Shown here in pieces: positions 36,615 to 50,330 of a stretch of DNA of 64,000 bases. Position numbers and translations under genes: made by a program. Numbering within the stretch: position 1 is the first letter of the stretch; each line of letters starts with the position of its first letter. The notes under the pieces are model-generated. The model was not told the origin of the DNA. It ran no database searches and saw nothing but the letters and a program-made list of their open reading frames with translations. This DNA comes from Bursaphelenchus xylophilus. Its lineage: Eukaryota; Nematoda; Chromadorea; Rhabditida; Aphelenchoididae. The stretch is taken from the NCBI GenBank assembly GCA_904066235.2, contig CAJFCV020000001.1, positions 11,155,291 to 11,219,290 on the forward strand, in the 5' to 3' direction.

Positions 36615-39600
36615 CACCATTCGAAAGGTAACCTCCTAAGATTTTAGCATGGCAAGTTTCAGCTTTTTTGGAATCAAACTACGCCGACACTGGGCGAAAA
36701 ACTCTGATATTATACTCGACACCGGTTTGAAAAAAAGGTGAATTAGTGATGAAGGAGTGAATTGACATGACATACACCATTTCGAAAGGTAACCTCCTAA
36801 GATTTTAGCATGGCAAGTTTCAGCTTTTTTGGAATCAAACTACGCCGACACTGGGCGAAAAACTCTGATATTATACTCGACACCGGTTTGAAAAAAAGTG
36901 AATTAGTGATGAAGGAGTGAATTGACATGACATACACCATTCGAAAGGTAACCTCCTAAGATTTTACCATGGCAAGTTTCAGCTTTTTTGGAATCAAATT
37001 ACGCCCGCCCGAGGCCAAAAACTCTGATATTATACTAGACACCGGTTTTAAAAAAAGGTGAATTAGTGATGAAGGAGTGAATTGACATGACATACACGTT
37101 TCGAAAGGTAACCTCCTAAGATTTTAGCATGGCAAGTTTCAGCTTTTTTGGAATCAAACTACGCCGACACTGGGCGAAAAACTCTGATATTATACTCGAC
37201 ACCGGTTTTAAAAAAAGGTGAATTAGTGATGAAGGAGTGAATTGACAAGACATACACCATTCAAAAGCTAGTCGCCTGAGATTTTAGCATGGCAAGTTTC
37301 AGCTTTTTTGGAATCAAATTACGCCCGCCCGAGGCCAAAAACTCTGATATTATACTAGACACCGGTTTTAAAAAAAGGTGAATTAGTGATGAAGGAGTGA
37401 ATTGACAAGACATACACCATTCGAAAGCTAATCGCCTGAGATTTTAGCATGGCAAGTTTCAGCTTTTTTGGAATCAAACTACGCCGACACTGGGCGAAAA
37501 ACTCTGATATTATACTAGACACCGGTTTTGAAAAAAGGTGAATTAGTGATGAAGGAGTGAATTGACAAGACATACACCATTCGAAAGCTAATCGCCTGAG
37601 ATTTTAGCATGGCAAGTTTCAGCTTTTTTGGAATCAAACTACGCCGACACTGGGCGAAAAACTCTGATATTATACTAGACACCGGTTTTGAAAAAAAGGT
37701 GAATTAGTGATGAAGGAGTGAATTGACATGACATACACCATTCGAAAGCTAATCGCCTGAGATTTTAGCATGGCAAGTTTCAGCTTTTTTGGAATCAAAC
37801 TACGCCGACACTGGGCGAAAAACTCTGATATTATACTAGACACCGGTTTGAAAAAAAGGTGAATTAGTGATGAAGGAGTGAATTGACATGACATACACGT
37901 TTCGAAAGGTAACCTCCTAAGATTTTAGCATGGCAAGTTTCAGCTTTTTTGGAATCAAACTACGCCGACACTGGGCGAAAAACTCTGATATTATACTCGA
38001 CACCGGTTTGAAAAAAAGTGAATTAGTGATGAAGGAGTGAATTGACATGACATACACCATTCGAAAGGTAACCTCCTAAGATTTTACCATGGCAAGTTTC
38101 AGCTTTTTTGGAATCAAATTACGCCCGCACCGAGGCCAAAAACTCTGATATTATACTAGACACCGGTTTTAAAAAAGGTGAATTAGTGATGAAGGAGTGA
38201 ATTGACAAGACATACACCATTCAAAAGCTAGTCGCCTGAGATTTTAGCGTGGCAAGTTTCAGCTTGTTTGGAATCAAACTACGCCCACACTGGGCGAAAC
38301 ACTCTGATATTATACTAGACACCGGTTTGAAAAAAAGTGAATTAGTGATGAAGGAGTGAATTGACATGACATACACGTTTCGAAAGGTAACCTCCTAAGA
38401 TTTTAGCATGGCAAGTTTCAGCTTTTTTGGAATCAAACTACGCCGACACTGGGCGAAAAACTCTGATATTATACTCGACACCGGTTTGAAAAAAAGTGAA
38501 TTAGTGATGAAGGAGTGAATTGACAAGACATACACCATTCAAAAGCTAACCGCCTGAGATTTTAGCATGGCAAGTTTCAGCTTTTTTGGAATCAAATTAC
38601 GCCCGCCCGAGGCCAAAAACTCTGATATTATACTAGACACCGGTTTTAAAAAAAGGTGAATTAGTGATGAAGGAGTGAATTGACATGACATACACCATTC
38701 GAAAGGTAACCTCCTAAGATTTTAGCATGGCAAGTTTCAGCTTTTTTGGAATCAAACTACGCCGACACTGGGCGAAAAACTCTGATATTATACTAGACAC
38801 CGGTTTTGAAAAAAGGTGAATTAGTGATGAAGGAGTGAATTGACATGACATACACCATTCGAAAGGTAACCTCCTAAGATTTTAGCATGGCAAGTTTCAG
38901 CTTTTTTGGAATCAAACTACGCCCGACACTGGGCGAAAAACTCTGATATTATACTAGACACCGGTTTTGAAAAAAGGTGAATTAGTGATGAAGGAGTGAA
39001 TTGACATGACATACACCATTCGAAAGGTAACCGCCTAAGATTTTAGCATGGCAAGTTTCAGCTTTTTTGGAATCAAACTACGCCGACACTGGGCGAAAAA
39101 CTCTGATATTATACTCGACACCGGTTTTAAAAAAAGGTGAATTAGTGATGAAGGAGTGAATTGACAAGACATACACCATTCAAAAGCTAGTCGCCTGAGA
39201 TTTTAGCATGGCAAGTTTCAGCTTTTTTGGAATCAAATTACGCCCGCCCGAGGCCAAAAACTCTGATATTATACTAGACACCGGTTTTAAAAAAAGGTGA
39301 ATTAGTGATGAAGGAGTGAATTGACAAGACATACACCATTCGAAAGCTAACCGCCTGAGATTTTAGCATGGCAAGTTTCAGCTTTTTTGGAATCAAATTA
39401 CGCCCGCACCGAGGCCAAAAACTCTGATATTATACTAGACACCGGTTTTGAAAAAAGGTGAATTAGTGATGAAGGAGTGAATTGACATGACATACACCAT
39501 TCGAAAGGTAACCTCCTAAGATTTTAGCATGGCAAGTTTCAGCTTTTTTGGAATCAAACTACGCCGACACTGGGCGAAAAACTCTGATATTATACTAGAC

Positions 39601-42600
39601 ACCGGTTTTGAAAAAAAGTGAATTAGTGATGAAGGAGTGAATTGACATGACATACACGTTTCGAAAGGTAACCTCCTAAGATTTTAGCATGGCAAGTTTC
39701 AGCTTTTTTGGAATCAAACTACGCCGACACTGGGCGAAAAACTCTGATATTATACTCGACACCGGTTTGAAAAAAAGTGAATTAGTGATGAAGGAGTGAA
39801 TTGACATGACATACACCATTCGAAAGGTAACCTCCTAAGATTTTACCATGGCAAGTTTCAGCTTTTTTGGAATCAAATTACGCCCGCCCGAGGCCAAAAA
39901 CTCTGATATTATACTAGACACCGGTTTTGAAAAAAGGTGAATTAGTGATGAAGGAGTGAATTGACATGACATACACCATTCGAAAGGTAACCGCCTAAGA
40001 TTTTAGCATGGCAAGTTTCAGCTTTTTTGGAATCAAACTACGCCGACACTGGGCGAAAAACTCTGATATTATACTAGACACCGGTTTTGAAAAAAGGTGA
40101 ATTAGTGATGAAGGAGTGAATTGACAAGACATACACCATTCAAAAGCTAGTCGCCTGAGATTTTAGCATGGCAAGTTTCAGCTTTTTTGGAATCAAATTA
40201 CGCCCGCCCGAGGCCAAAAACTCTGATATTATACTAGACACCGGTTTTGAAAAAAGGTGAATTAGTGATGAAGGAGTGAATTGACATGACATACACCATT
40301 CGAAAGGTAACCTCCTAAGATTTTAGCATGGCAAGTTTCAGCTTTTTTGGAATCAAACTACGCCGACACTGGGCGAAAAACTCTGATATTATACTAGACA
40401 CCGGTTTTGAAAAAAGGTGAATTAGTGATGAAGGAGTGAATTGACAAGACATACACCATTCAAAAGCTAGTCGCCTGAGATTTTAGCATGGCAAGTTTCA
40501 GCTTTTTTGGAATCAAATTACGCCCGCCCGAGGCCAAAAACTCTGATATTATACTAGACACCGGTTTTGAAAAAAGGTGAATTAGTGATGAAGGAGTGAA
40601 TTGACAAGACATACACCATTCGAAAGCTAATCGCCTGAGATTTTAGCATGGCAAGTTTCAGCTTTTTTGGAATCAAACTACGCCCACACTGGGCGAAAAA
40701 CTCTGATATTATACTAGACACCGGTTTTGAAAAAAGGTGAATTAGTGATGAAGGAGTGAATTGACATGACATACACGTTTCGAAAGGTAACCTCCTAAGA
40801 TTTTAGCATGGCAAGTTTCAGCTTTTTTGGAATCAAACTACGCCGACACTGGGCGAAAAACTCTGATATTATACTAGACACCGGTTTGAAAAAAAGTGAA
40901 TTAGTGATGAAGGAGTGAATTGACATGACATACACCATTCGAAAGGTAACCTCCTAAGATTTTAGCATGGCAAGTTTCAGCTTTTTTGGAATCAAACTAC
41001 GCCGACACTGGGCGAAAAACTCTGATATTATACTAGACACCGGTTTGAAAAAAAGTGAATTAGTGATGAAGGAGTGAATTGACATGACATACACGTTTCG
41101 AAAGGTAACCTCCTAAGATTTTAGCATGGCAAGTTTCAGCTTTTTTGGAATCAAACTACGCCGACACTGGGCGAAAAACTCTGATATTATACTCGACACC
41201 GGTTTGAAAAAAAAGTGAATTAGTGATGAAGGAGTGAATTGACATGACATACACCATTCGAAAGGTAACCTCCTAAGATTTTAGCATGGCAAGTTTCAGC
41301 TTTTTTGGAATCAAACTACGCCCACACTGGGCGAAAAACTCTGATATTATACTAGACACCGGTTTTGAAAAAAGGTGAATTAGTGATGAAGGAGTGAATT
41401 GACAAGACATACACCATTCGAAAGCTAACCGCCTGAGATTTTAGCATGGCAAGTTTCAGCTTTTTTGGAATCAAACTACGCCGACACTGGGCGAAAAACT
41501 CTGATATTATACTAGACACCGGTTTTGAAAAAAGGTGAATTAGTGATGAAGGAGTGAATTGACAAGACATACACCATTCGAAAGCTAATCGCCTGAGATT
41601 TTAGCATGGCAAGTTTCAGCTTTTTTGGAATCAAACTACGCCCGACACTGGGCGAAAAACTCTGATATTATACTAGACACCGGTTTTGAAAAAAGGTGAA
41701 TTAGTGATGAAGGAGTGAATTGACATGACATACACGTTTCGAAAGGTAACCTCCTAAGATTTTAGCATGGCAAGTTTCAGCTTTTTTGGAATCAAACTAC
41801 GCCGACACTGGGCGAAAAACTCTGATATTATACTAGACACCGGTTTGAAAAAAAGTGAATTAGTGATGAAGGAGTGAATTGACATGACATACACCATTCG
41901 AAAGGTAACCTCCTAAGATTTTAGCATGGCAAGTTTCAGCTTTTTTGGAATCAAACTACGCCGACACTGGGCGAAAAACTCTGATATTATACTAGACACC
42001 GGTTTGAAAAAAAGTGAATTAGTGATGAAGGAGTGAATTGACATGACATACACCATTCGAAAGGTAACCTCCTAAGATTTTAGCATGGCAAGTTTCAGCT
42101 TTTTTGGAATCAAACTACGCCGACACTGGGCGAAAAACTCTGATATTATACTCGACACCGGTTTTGAAAAAAGGTGAATTAGTGATGAAGGAGTGAATTG
42201 ACATGACATACACCATTCGAAAGGTAACCGCCTAAGATTTTACCATGGCAAGTTTCAGCTTTTTTGGAATCAAATTACGCCCGCACTGAGGCCAAAAACT
42301 CTGATATTATACTAGACACCGGTTTTGAAAAAAGGTGAATTAGTGATGAAGGAGTGAATTGACATGACATACACGTTTCGAAAGGTAACCTCCTAAGATT
42401 TTAGCATGGCAAGTTTCAGCTTTTTTGGAATCAAACTACGCCGACACTGGGCGAAAAACTCTGATATTATACTCGACACCGGTTTGAAAAAAAAGTGAAT
42501 TAGTGATGAAGGAGTGAATTGACATGACATACACCATTCGAAAGGTAACCTCCTAAGATTTTAGCATGGCAAGTTTCAGCTTTTTTGGAATCAAATTACG

Positions 42601-42953
42601 CCCGACACTGAGGCCAAAAACTCTGATATTATACTAGACACCGGTTTGAAAAAAAGGTGAATTAGTGATGAAGGAGTGAATTGACATGACATACACGTTT
42701 CGAAAGGTAACCTCCTAAGATTTTAGCATGGCAAGTTTCAGCTTTTTTGGAATCAAACTACGCCGACACTGGGCGAAAAACTCTGATATTATACTCGACA
42801 CCGGTTTGAAAAAAAAGTGAATTAGTGATGAAGGAGTGAATTGACATGACATACACCATTCGAAAGGTAACCTCCTAAGATTTTAGCATGGCAAGTTTCA
42901 GCTTTTTTGGAATCAAACTACGCCGACACTGGGCGAAAAACTCTGATATTATA

Positions 42954-43652
42954 CTAGACACCGGTTTGAAAAAAAGGTGAATTAGTGATGAAGGAGTGAA
43001 TTGACAAGACATACACCATTCGAAAGCTAATCGCCTGAGATTTTAGCATGGCAAGTTTCAGCTTTTTTGGAATCAAACTACGCCGACACTGGGCGAAAAA
43101 CTCTGATATTATACTAGACACCGGTTTTGAAAAAAGGTGAATTAGTGATGAAGGAGTGAATTGACAAGACATACACCATTCGAAAGCTAATCGCCTGAGA
43201 TTTTAGCATGGCAAGTTTCAGCTTTTTTGGAATCAAACTACGCCGACACTGGGCGAAAAACTCTGATATTATACTAGACACCGGTTTTGAAAAAAGGTGA
43301 ATTAGTGATGAAGGAGTGAATTGACAAGACATACACCATTCGAAAGCTAATCGCCTGAGATTTTAGCATGGCAAGTTTCAGCTTTTTTGGAATCAAACTA
43401 CGCCGACACTGGGCGAAAAACTCTGATATTATACTAGACACCGGTTTTGAAAAAAGGTGAATTAGTGATGAAGGAGTGAATTGACAAGACATACACCATT
43501 CGAAAGCTAATCGCCTGAGATTTTAGCATGGCAAGTTTCAGCTTGTTTGGAATCAAACTACGCCCACACTGGGCGAAAAACTCTGATATTATACTAGACA
43601 CCGGTTTTGAAAAAAGGTGAATTAGTGATGACGGAGTGAATTGACAAGACAT
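42954..43652 (+). repeat. Run of near-identical 160-bp mixed A/B units
   Basis: Four to five consecutive units at exact 160-bp spacing differ by very few bases. All carry actac with ggttttgaaaaaaggtg, gatgaagg, gacaagac and attcgaaagctaatcg. The first is tttgaaaaaaaggtg, and the last carries agcttgtttgg and cgcccacactggg. The agcttgtttgg variant otherwise appears only near 38,263, suggesting a link between the two sites. Confidence 0.7.
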
Positions 43653-46593
43653 ACACGTTTCGAAAGGTAACCTCCTAAGATTTTAGCATGGCAAGTTTCA
43701 GCTTTTTTGGAATCAAACTACGCCGACACTGGGCGAAAAACTCTGATATTATACTCGACACCGGTTTGAAAAAAAGTGAATTAGTGATGAAGGAGTGAAT
43801 TGACATGACATACACCATTCGAAAGGTAACCTCCTAAGATTTTACCATGGCAAGTTTCAGCTTTTTTGGAATCAAATTACGCCCGCCCGAGGCCAAAAAC
43901 TCTGATATTATACTAGACACCGGTTTTGAAAAAAGGTGAATTAGTGATGAAGGAGTGAATTGACAAGACATACACCATTCGAAAGCTAATCGCCTGAGAT
44001 TTTAGCATGGCAAGTTTCAGCTTTTTTGGAATCAAACTACGCCGACACTGGGCGAAAAACTCTGATATTATACTAGACACCGGTTTTGAAAAAAGGTGAA
44101 TTAGTGATGAAGGAGTGAATTGACAAGTCATACACCATTCGAAAGCTAATCGCCTGAGATTTTAGCATGGCAAGTTTCAGCTTTTTTGGAATCAAACTAC
44201 GCCGACACTGGGCGAAAAACTCTGATATTATACTAGACACCGGTTTTGAAAAAAGGTGAATTAGTGATGAAGGAGTGAATTGACAAGACATACACCATTC
44301 AAAAGCTAGTCGCCTGAGATTTTAGCATGGCAAGTTTCAGCTTTTTTGGAATCAAATTACGCCCGCCCGAGGCCAAAAACTCTGATATTATACTAGACAC
44401 CGGTTTTGAAAAAAGGTGAATTAGTGATGAAGGAGTGAATTGACAAGACATACACCATTCGAAAGCTAATCGCCTGAGATTTTAGCATGGCAAGTTTCAG
44501 CTTTTTTGGAATCAAACTACGCCGACACTGGGCGAAAAACTCTGATATTATACTAGACACCGGTTTTGAAAAAAGGTGAATTAGTGATGAAGGAGTGAAT
44601 TGACAAGACATACACCATTCAAAAGCTAGTCGCCTGAGATTTTAGCGTGGCAAGTTTCAGCTTTTTTGGAATCAAACTACGCCGACACTGGGAGAAAAAC
44701 TCTGATATTATACTAGACACCGGTTTTGAAAAAAGGTGAATTAGTGATGAAGGAGTGAATTGACAAGACATACACCATTCGAAAGCTAATCGCCTGAGAT
44801 TTTAGCATGGCAAGTTTCAGCTTTTTTGGAATCAAACTACGCCGACACTGGGAGAAAAACTCTGATATTATACTAGACACCGGTTTTGAAAAAAGGTGAA
44901 TTAGTGATGACGGAGTGAATTGACAAGACATACACCATTCGAAAGCTAATCGCCTGAGATTTTAGCATGGCAAGTTTCAGCTTTTTTGGAATCAAACTAC
45001 GCCCACACTGGGCGAAACACTCTGATATTATACTAGACACCGGTTTTGAAAAAAGGTGAATTAGTGATGAAGGAGTGAATTGACATGACATACACGTTTC
45101 GAAAGGTAACCTCCTAAGATTTTAGCGTGGCAAGTTTCAGCTTTTTTGGAATCAAACTACGCCGACACTGGGCGAAAAACTCTGATATTATACTAGACAC
45201 CGGTTTGAAAAAAAGTGAATTAGTGATGAAGGAGTGAATTGACATGACATACACGTTTCGAAAGGTAACCTCCTAAGATTTTAGCATGGCAAGTTTCAGC
45301 TTTTTTGGAATCAAACTACGCCGACACTGGGCGAAAAACTCTGATATTATACTCGACACCGGTTTGAAAAAAAAGTGAATTAGTGATGAAGGAGTGAATT
45401 GACATGACATACACGTTTCGAAAGGTAACCTCCTAAGATTTTAGCATGGCAAGTTTCAGCTTTTTTGGAATCAAACTACGCCGACACTGGGCGAAAAACT
45501 CTGATATTATACTAGACACCGGTTTGAAAAAAAGTGAATTAGTGATGAAGGAGTGAATTGACATGACATACACGTTTCGAAAGGTAACCTCCTAAGATTT
45601 TAGCATGGCAAGTTTCAGCTTTTTTGGAATCAAACTACGCCGACACTGGGCGAAAAACTCTGATATTATACTAGACACCGGTTTTGAAAAAAAGTGAATT
45701 AGTGATGAAGGAGTGAATTGACAAGACATACACCATTCAAAAGCTAGTCGCCTGAGATTTTAGCATGGCAAGTTTCAGCTTTTTTGGAATCAAATCTACG
45801 CCCGACCCGAGGCCAAAAACTCTGATATTATACTAGACACCGGTTTTGAAAAAAGGTGAATTAGTGATGAAGGAGTGAATTGACAAGACATACACCATTC
45901 AAAAGCTAGTCGCCTGAGATTTTAGCATGGCAAGTTTCAGCTTTTTTGGAATCAAATTACGCCCGCCCGAGGCCAAAAACTCTGATATTATACTAGACAC
46001 CGGTTTTGAAAAAAGGTGAATTAGTGATGAAGGAGTGAATTGACAAGACATACACCATTCAAAAGCTAATCGCCTGAGATTTTAGCATGGCAAGTTTCAG
46101 CTTTTTTGGAATCAAACTACGCCGACACTGGGCGAAAAACTCTGATATTATACTCGACACCGGTTTTAAAAAAGGTGAATTAGTGATGAAGGAGTGAATT
46201 GACAAGACATACACCATTCAAAAGCTAGTCGCCTGAGATTTTAGCATGGCAAGTTTCAGCTTTTTTGGAATCAAATTACGCCCGCCCGAGGCCAAAAACT
46301 CTGATATTATACTAGACACCGGTTTTAAAAAAAGGTGAATTAGTGATGAAGGAGTGAATTGACATGACATACACCATTCGAAAGGTAACCTCCTAAGATT
46401 TTAGCATGGCAAGTTTCAGCTTTTTTGGAATCAAACTACGCCGACACTGGGCGAAAAACTCTGATATTATACTCGACACCGGTTTTAAAAAAGGTGAATT
46501 AGTGATGAAGGAGTGAATTGACAAGACATACACCATTCAAAAGCTAGTCGCCTGAGATTTTAGCATGGCAAGTTTCAGCTTTTTTGGAATCAA

Positions 46594-48193
46594 ATTACGC
46601 CCGCCCGAGGCCAAAAACTCTGATATTATACTAGACACCGGTTTTAAAAAAAGGTGAATTAGTGATGAAGGAGTGAATTGACAAGACATACACCATTCGA
46701 AAGCTAGTCGCCTGAGATTTTAGCATGGCAAGTTTCAGCTTTTTTGGAATCAAATTACGCCCGCCCGAGGCCAAAAACTCTGATATTATACTAGACACCG
46801 GTTTTGAAAAAAGGTGAATTAGTGATGAAGGAGTGAATTGACAAGACATACACCATTCGAAAGCTAATCGCCTGAGATTTTAGCATGGTAAGTTTCAGCT
46901 TTTTTGGAATCAAACTACGCCGACACTGGGCGAAAAACTCTGATATTATACTAGACACCGGTTTTGAAAAAAGGTGAATTAGTGATGAAGGAGTGAATTG
47001 ACAAGACATACACCATTCAAAAGCTAGTCGCCTGAGATTTTAGCATGGCAAGTTTCAGCTTTTTTGGAATCAAATTACGCCCGCCCGAGGCCAAAAACTC
47101 TGATATTATACTAGACACCGGTTTTGAAAAAAGGTGAATTAGTGATGAAGGAGTGAATTGACAAGACATACACCATTCGAAAGCTAATCGCCTGAGATTT
47201 TAGCACGGCAAGTTTCAGCTTTTTTGGAATCAAACTACGCCGACACTGGGCGAAAAACTCTGATATTATACTAGACACCGGTTTTGAAAAAAGGTGAATT
47301 AGTGATGAAGGAGTGAATTGACAAGACATACACCATTCAAAAGCTAGTCGCCTGAGATTTTAGCATGGCAAGTTTCAGCTTTTTTGGAATCAAATTACGC
47401 CCGCCCGAGGCCAAAAACTCTGATATTATACTAGACACCGGTTTTGAAAAAAGGTGAATTAGTGATGAAGGAGTGAATTGACAAGACATACACCATTCGA
47501 AAGCTAGTCGCCTGAGATTTTAGCATGGCAAGTTTCAGCTTTTTTGGAATCAAATTACGCCCGCCCGAGGCCAAAAACTCTGATATTATACTAGACACCG
47601 GTTTTGAAAAAAGGTGAATTAGTGATGAAGGAGTGAATTGACAAGACATACACCATTCGAAAGCTAATCGCCTGAGATTTTAGCATGGCAAGTTTCAGCT
47701 TTTTTGGAATCAAACTACGCCGACACTGGGCGAAAAACTCTGATATTATACTAGACACCGGTTTTGAAAAAAGGTGAATTAGTGATGAAGGAGTGAATTG
47801 ACAAGACATACACCATTCAAAAGCTAGTCGCCTGAGATTTTAGCATGGCAAGTTTCAGCTTTTTTGGAATCAAATTACGCCCGCCCGAGGCCAAAAACTC
47901 TGATATTATACTAGACACCGGTTTTGAAAAAAGGTGAATTAGTGATGAAGGAGTGAATTGACAAGACATACACCATTCGAAAGCTAATCGCCTGAGATTT
48001 TAGCATGGCAAGTTTCAGCTTTTTTGGAATCAAACTACGCCGACACTGGGCGAAAAACTCTGATATTATACTAGACACCGGTTTTGAAAAAAGGTGAATT
48101 AGTGATGAAGGAGTGAATTGACAAGACATACACCATTCAAAAGCTAGTCGCCTGAGATTTTAGCATGGCAAGTTTCAGCTTTTTTGGAATCAA
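46594..48193 (+). repeat. Pentamer HOR of exactly 800 bp (P-P-G-P-G), two copies
   Basis: Writing P for cgcccgcccgaggcc units and G for cgccgacactgggcg units, the order from 46,594 is P P G P G, repeated from 47,394. Every unit is 160 bp. Copy-specific single changes are visible: catggtaag near 46,886 and cacggcaag near 47,204. The P G alternation continues to about 48.5 kb and recurs at 49.3-49.9 kb. Confidence 0.83.
47074..47233 (+). repeat. P-subtype monomer with cgcccgcccgaggcc block (160 bp)
   Basis: In this subtype the conserved cgccgacactgggcg block near the monomer start is replaced by cgcccgcccgaggcc at equal length. This removes the CGCC/GGCG dyad and raises local GC. The first P copies are at about 18,471, 18,790 and 19,110. 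The subtype is frequent from 22.7 to 24.4 kb and throughout 30.4-49.7 kb, and absent from the A-domains. In the left part of the B territory it follows a taccatgg variant (creating ccatgg). In the right part it follows attcaaaagctagtcg. It usually alternates with a normal B or A/B-mixed unit to give a dimer. Confidence 0.88.
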
Positions 48194-50330
48194 ATTACGC
48201 CCGCCCGAGGCCAAAAACTCTGATATTATACTAGACACCGGTTTTGAAAAAAGGTGAATTAGTGATGAAGGAGTGAATTGACAAGACATACACCATTCGA
48301 AAGCTAATCGCCTGAGATTTTAGCATGGCAAGTTTCAGCTTTTTTGGAATCAAACTACGCCGACACTGGGCGAAAAACTCTGATATTATACTAGACACCG
48401 GTTTTGAAAAAAGGTGAATTAGTGATGAAGGAGTGAATTGACAAGACATACACCATTCGAAAGCTAATCGCCTGAGATTTTAGCATGGCAAGTTTCAGCT
48501 TTTTTGGAATCAAACTACGCCGACACTGGGCGAAAAACTCTGATATTATACTCGACACCGGTTTTGAAAAAAAAGTGAATTAGTGATGAAGGAGTGAATT
48601 GACATGACATACACGTTTCGAAAGGTAACCTCCTAAGATTTTAGCATGGCAAGTTTCAGCTTTTTTGGAATCAAACTACGCCGACACTGGGCGAAAAACT
48701 CTGATATTATACTCGACACCGGTTTGAAAAAAAAGTGAATTAGTGATGACGGAGTGAATTGACAAGACATACACGTTTCGAAAGGTAACCTCCTAAGATT
48801 TTAGCATGGCAAGTTTCAGCTTTTTTGGAATCAAACTACGCCGACACTGGGCGAAAAACTCTGATATTATACTCGACAGCGGTTTGAAAAAAGGTGAATT
48901 AGTGATGAAGGAGTGAATTGACAAGACATACACCATTCGAAAGCTAATCGCCTGAGATTTTAGCACGGCAAGTTTCAGCTCTTTTGCAATCAAATTACGC
49001 CGACACTGGGCGAAAAACTCTGATATTATACTAGACACCGGTTTTAAAAAAAGTGGATTAGTGATGACGGAGTGAATTGACAAGACATACACCATTCGAA
49101 AGCTAATCGCCTGAGATTTTAGCATGGCAAGTTTCAGCTTTTTTGGAATCAAACTACGCCGACACTGGGCGAAAAACTCTGATATTATACTAGACACCGG
49201 TTTTGAAAAAAGGTGAATTAGTGATGAAGGAGTGAATTGACAAGACATACACCATTCAAAAGCTAGTCGCCTGAGATTTTAGCATGGCAAGTTTCAGCTT
49301 TTTTGGAATCAAATTACGCCCGCCCGAGGCCAAAAACTCTGATATTATACTAGACACCGGTTTTGAAAAAAGGTGAATTAGTGATGAAGGAGTGAATTGA
49401 CAAGACATACACCATTCGAAAGCTAATCGCCTGAGATTTTAGCATGGCAAGTTTCAGCTTTTTTGGAATCAAACTACGCCGACACTGGGCGAAAAACTCT
49501 GATATTATACTAGACACCGGTTTTGAAAAAAGGTGAATTAGTGATGAAGGAGTGAATTGACAAGACATACACCATTCAAAAGCTAGTCGCCTGAGATTTT
49601 AGCATGGCAAGTTTCAGCTTTTTTGGAATCAAATTACGCCCGCCCGAGGCCAAAAACTCTGATATTATACTAGACACCGGTTTTGAAAAAAGGTGAATTA
49701 GTGATGAAGGAGTGAATTGACAAGACATACACCATTCGAAAGCTAATCGCCTGAGATTTTAGCATGGCAAGTTTCAGCTTTTTTGGAATCAAACTACGCC
49801 GACACTGGGCGAAAAACTCTGATATTATACTAGACACCGGTTTTGAAAAAAGGTGAATTAGTGATGAAGGAGTGAATTGACAAGACATACACCATTCGAA
49901 AGCTAATCGCCTGAGATTTTAGCATGGCAAGTTTCAGCTTTTTTGGAATCAAACTACGCCGACACTGGGCGAAAAACTCTGATATTATACTCGACACCGG
50001 TTTGAAAAAAAAAGTGAATTAGTGATGAAGGAGTGAATTGACATGACATACACGTTTCGAAAGGTAACCTCCTAAGATTTTAGCATGGCAAGTTTCAGCT
50101 TTTTTGGAATCAAACTACGCCGACACTGGGCGAAAAACTCTGATATTATACTCGACACCGGTTTGAAAAAAAAAGTGAATTAGTGATGACGGAGTGAATT
50201 GACAAGACATACACGTTTCGAAAGGTAACCTCCTAAGATTTTAGCATGGCAAGTTTCAGCTTTTTTGGAATCAAACTACGCCGACACTGGGCGAAAAACT
50301 CTGATATTATACTCGACACCGGTTTTGAAA
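47874..50330 (+). repeat. Duplicated 1.0-kb block at 1,440-bp offset (9 x 160)
   Basis: The unit series P G P G G followed by two cgtttcg/ctcgac units occurs at 47,874-48,880 and again at 49,314-50,330. In both, the second cgtttcg unit carries gatgacgg and gacaagac instead of the usual B states. A-tracts are one A longer in the second copy (nine at about 49,994 and 50,166). Each copy runs directly into A-family sequence. Confidence 0.75.
48900..49130 (+). repeat. A-family island in B-domain 3
   Basis: After ctcgacagcgg and a B-type gatgaagg, the units switch to attcgaaagctaatcg, tagcacggc, agctcttttgcaatc, attacg and gatgacgg, then return to actac and ggttttgaaa. The agctcttttgcaatc form is otherwise absent between about 11.3 and 48.9 kb. 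The same series appears at about 51.6-51.8 kb and 54.0-54.2 kb in A-domain 4. Confidence 0.8.
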
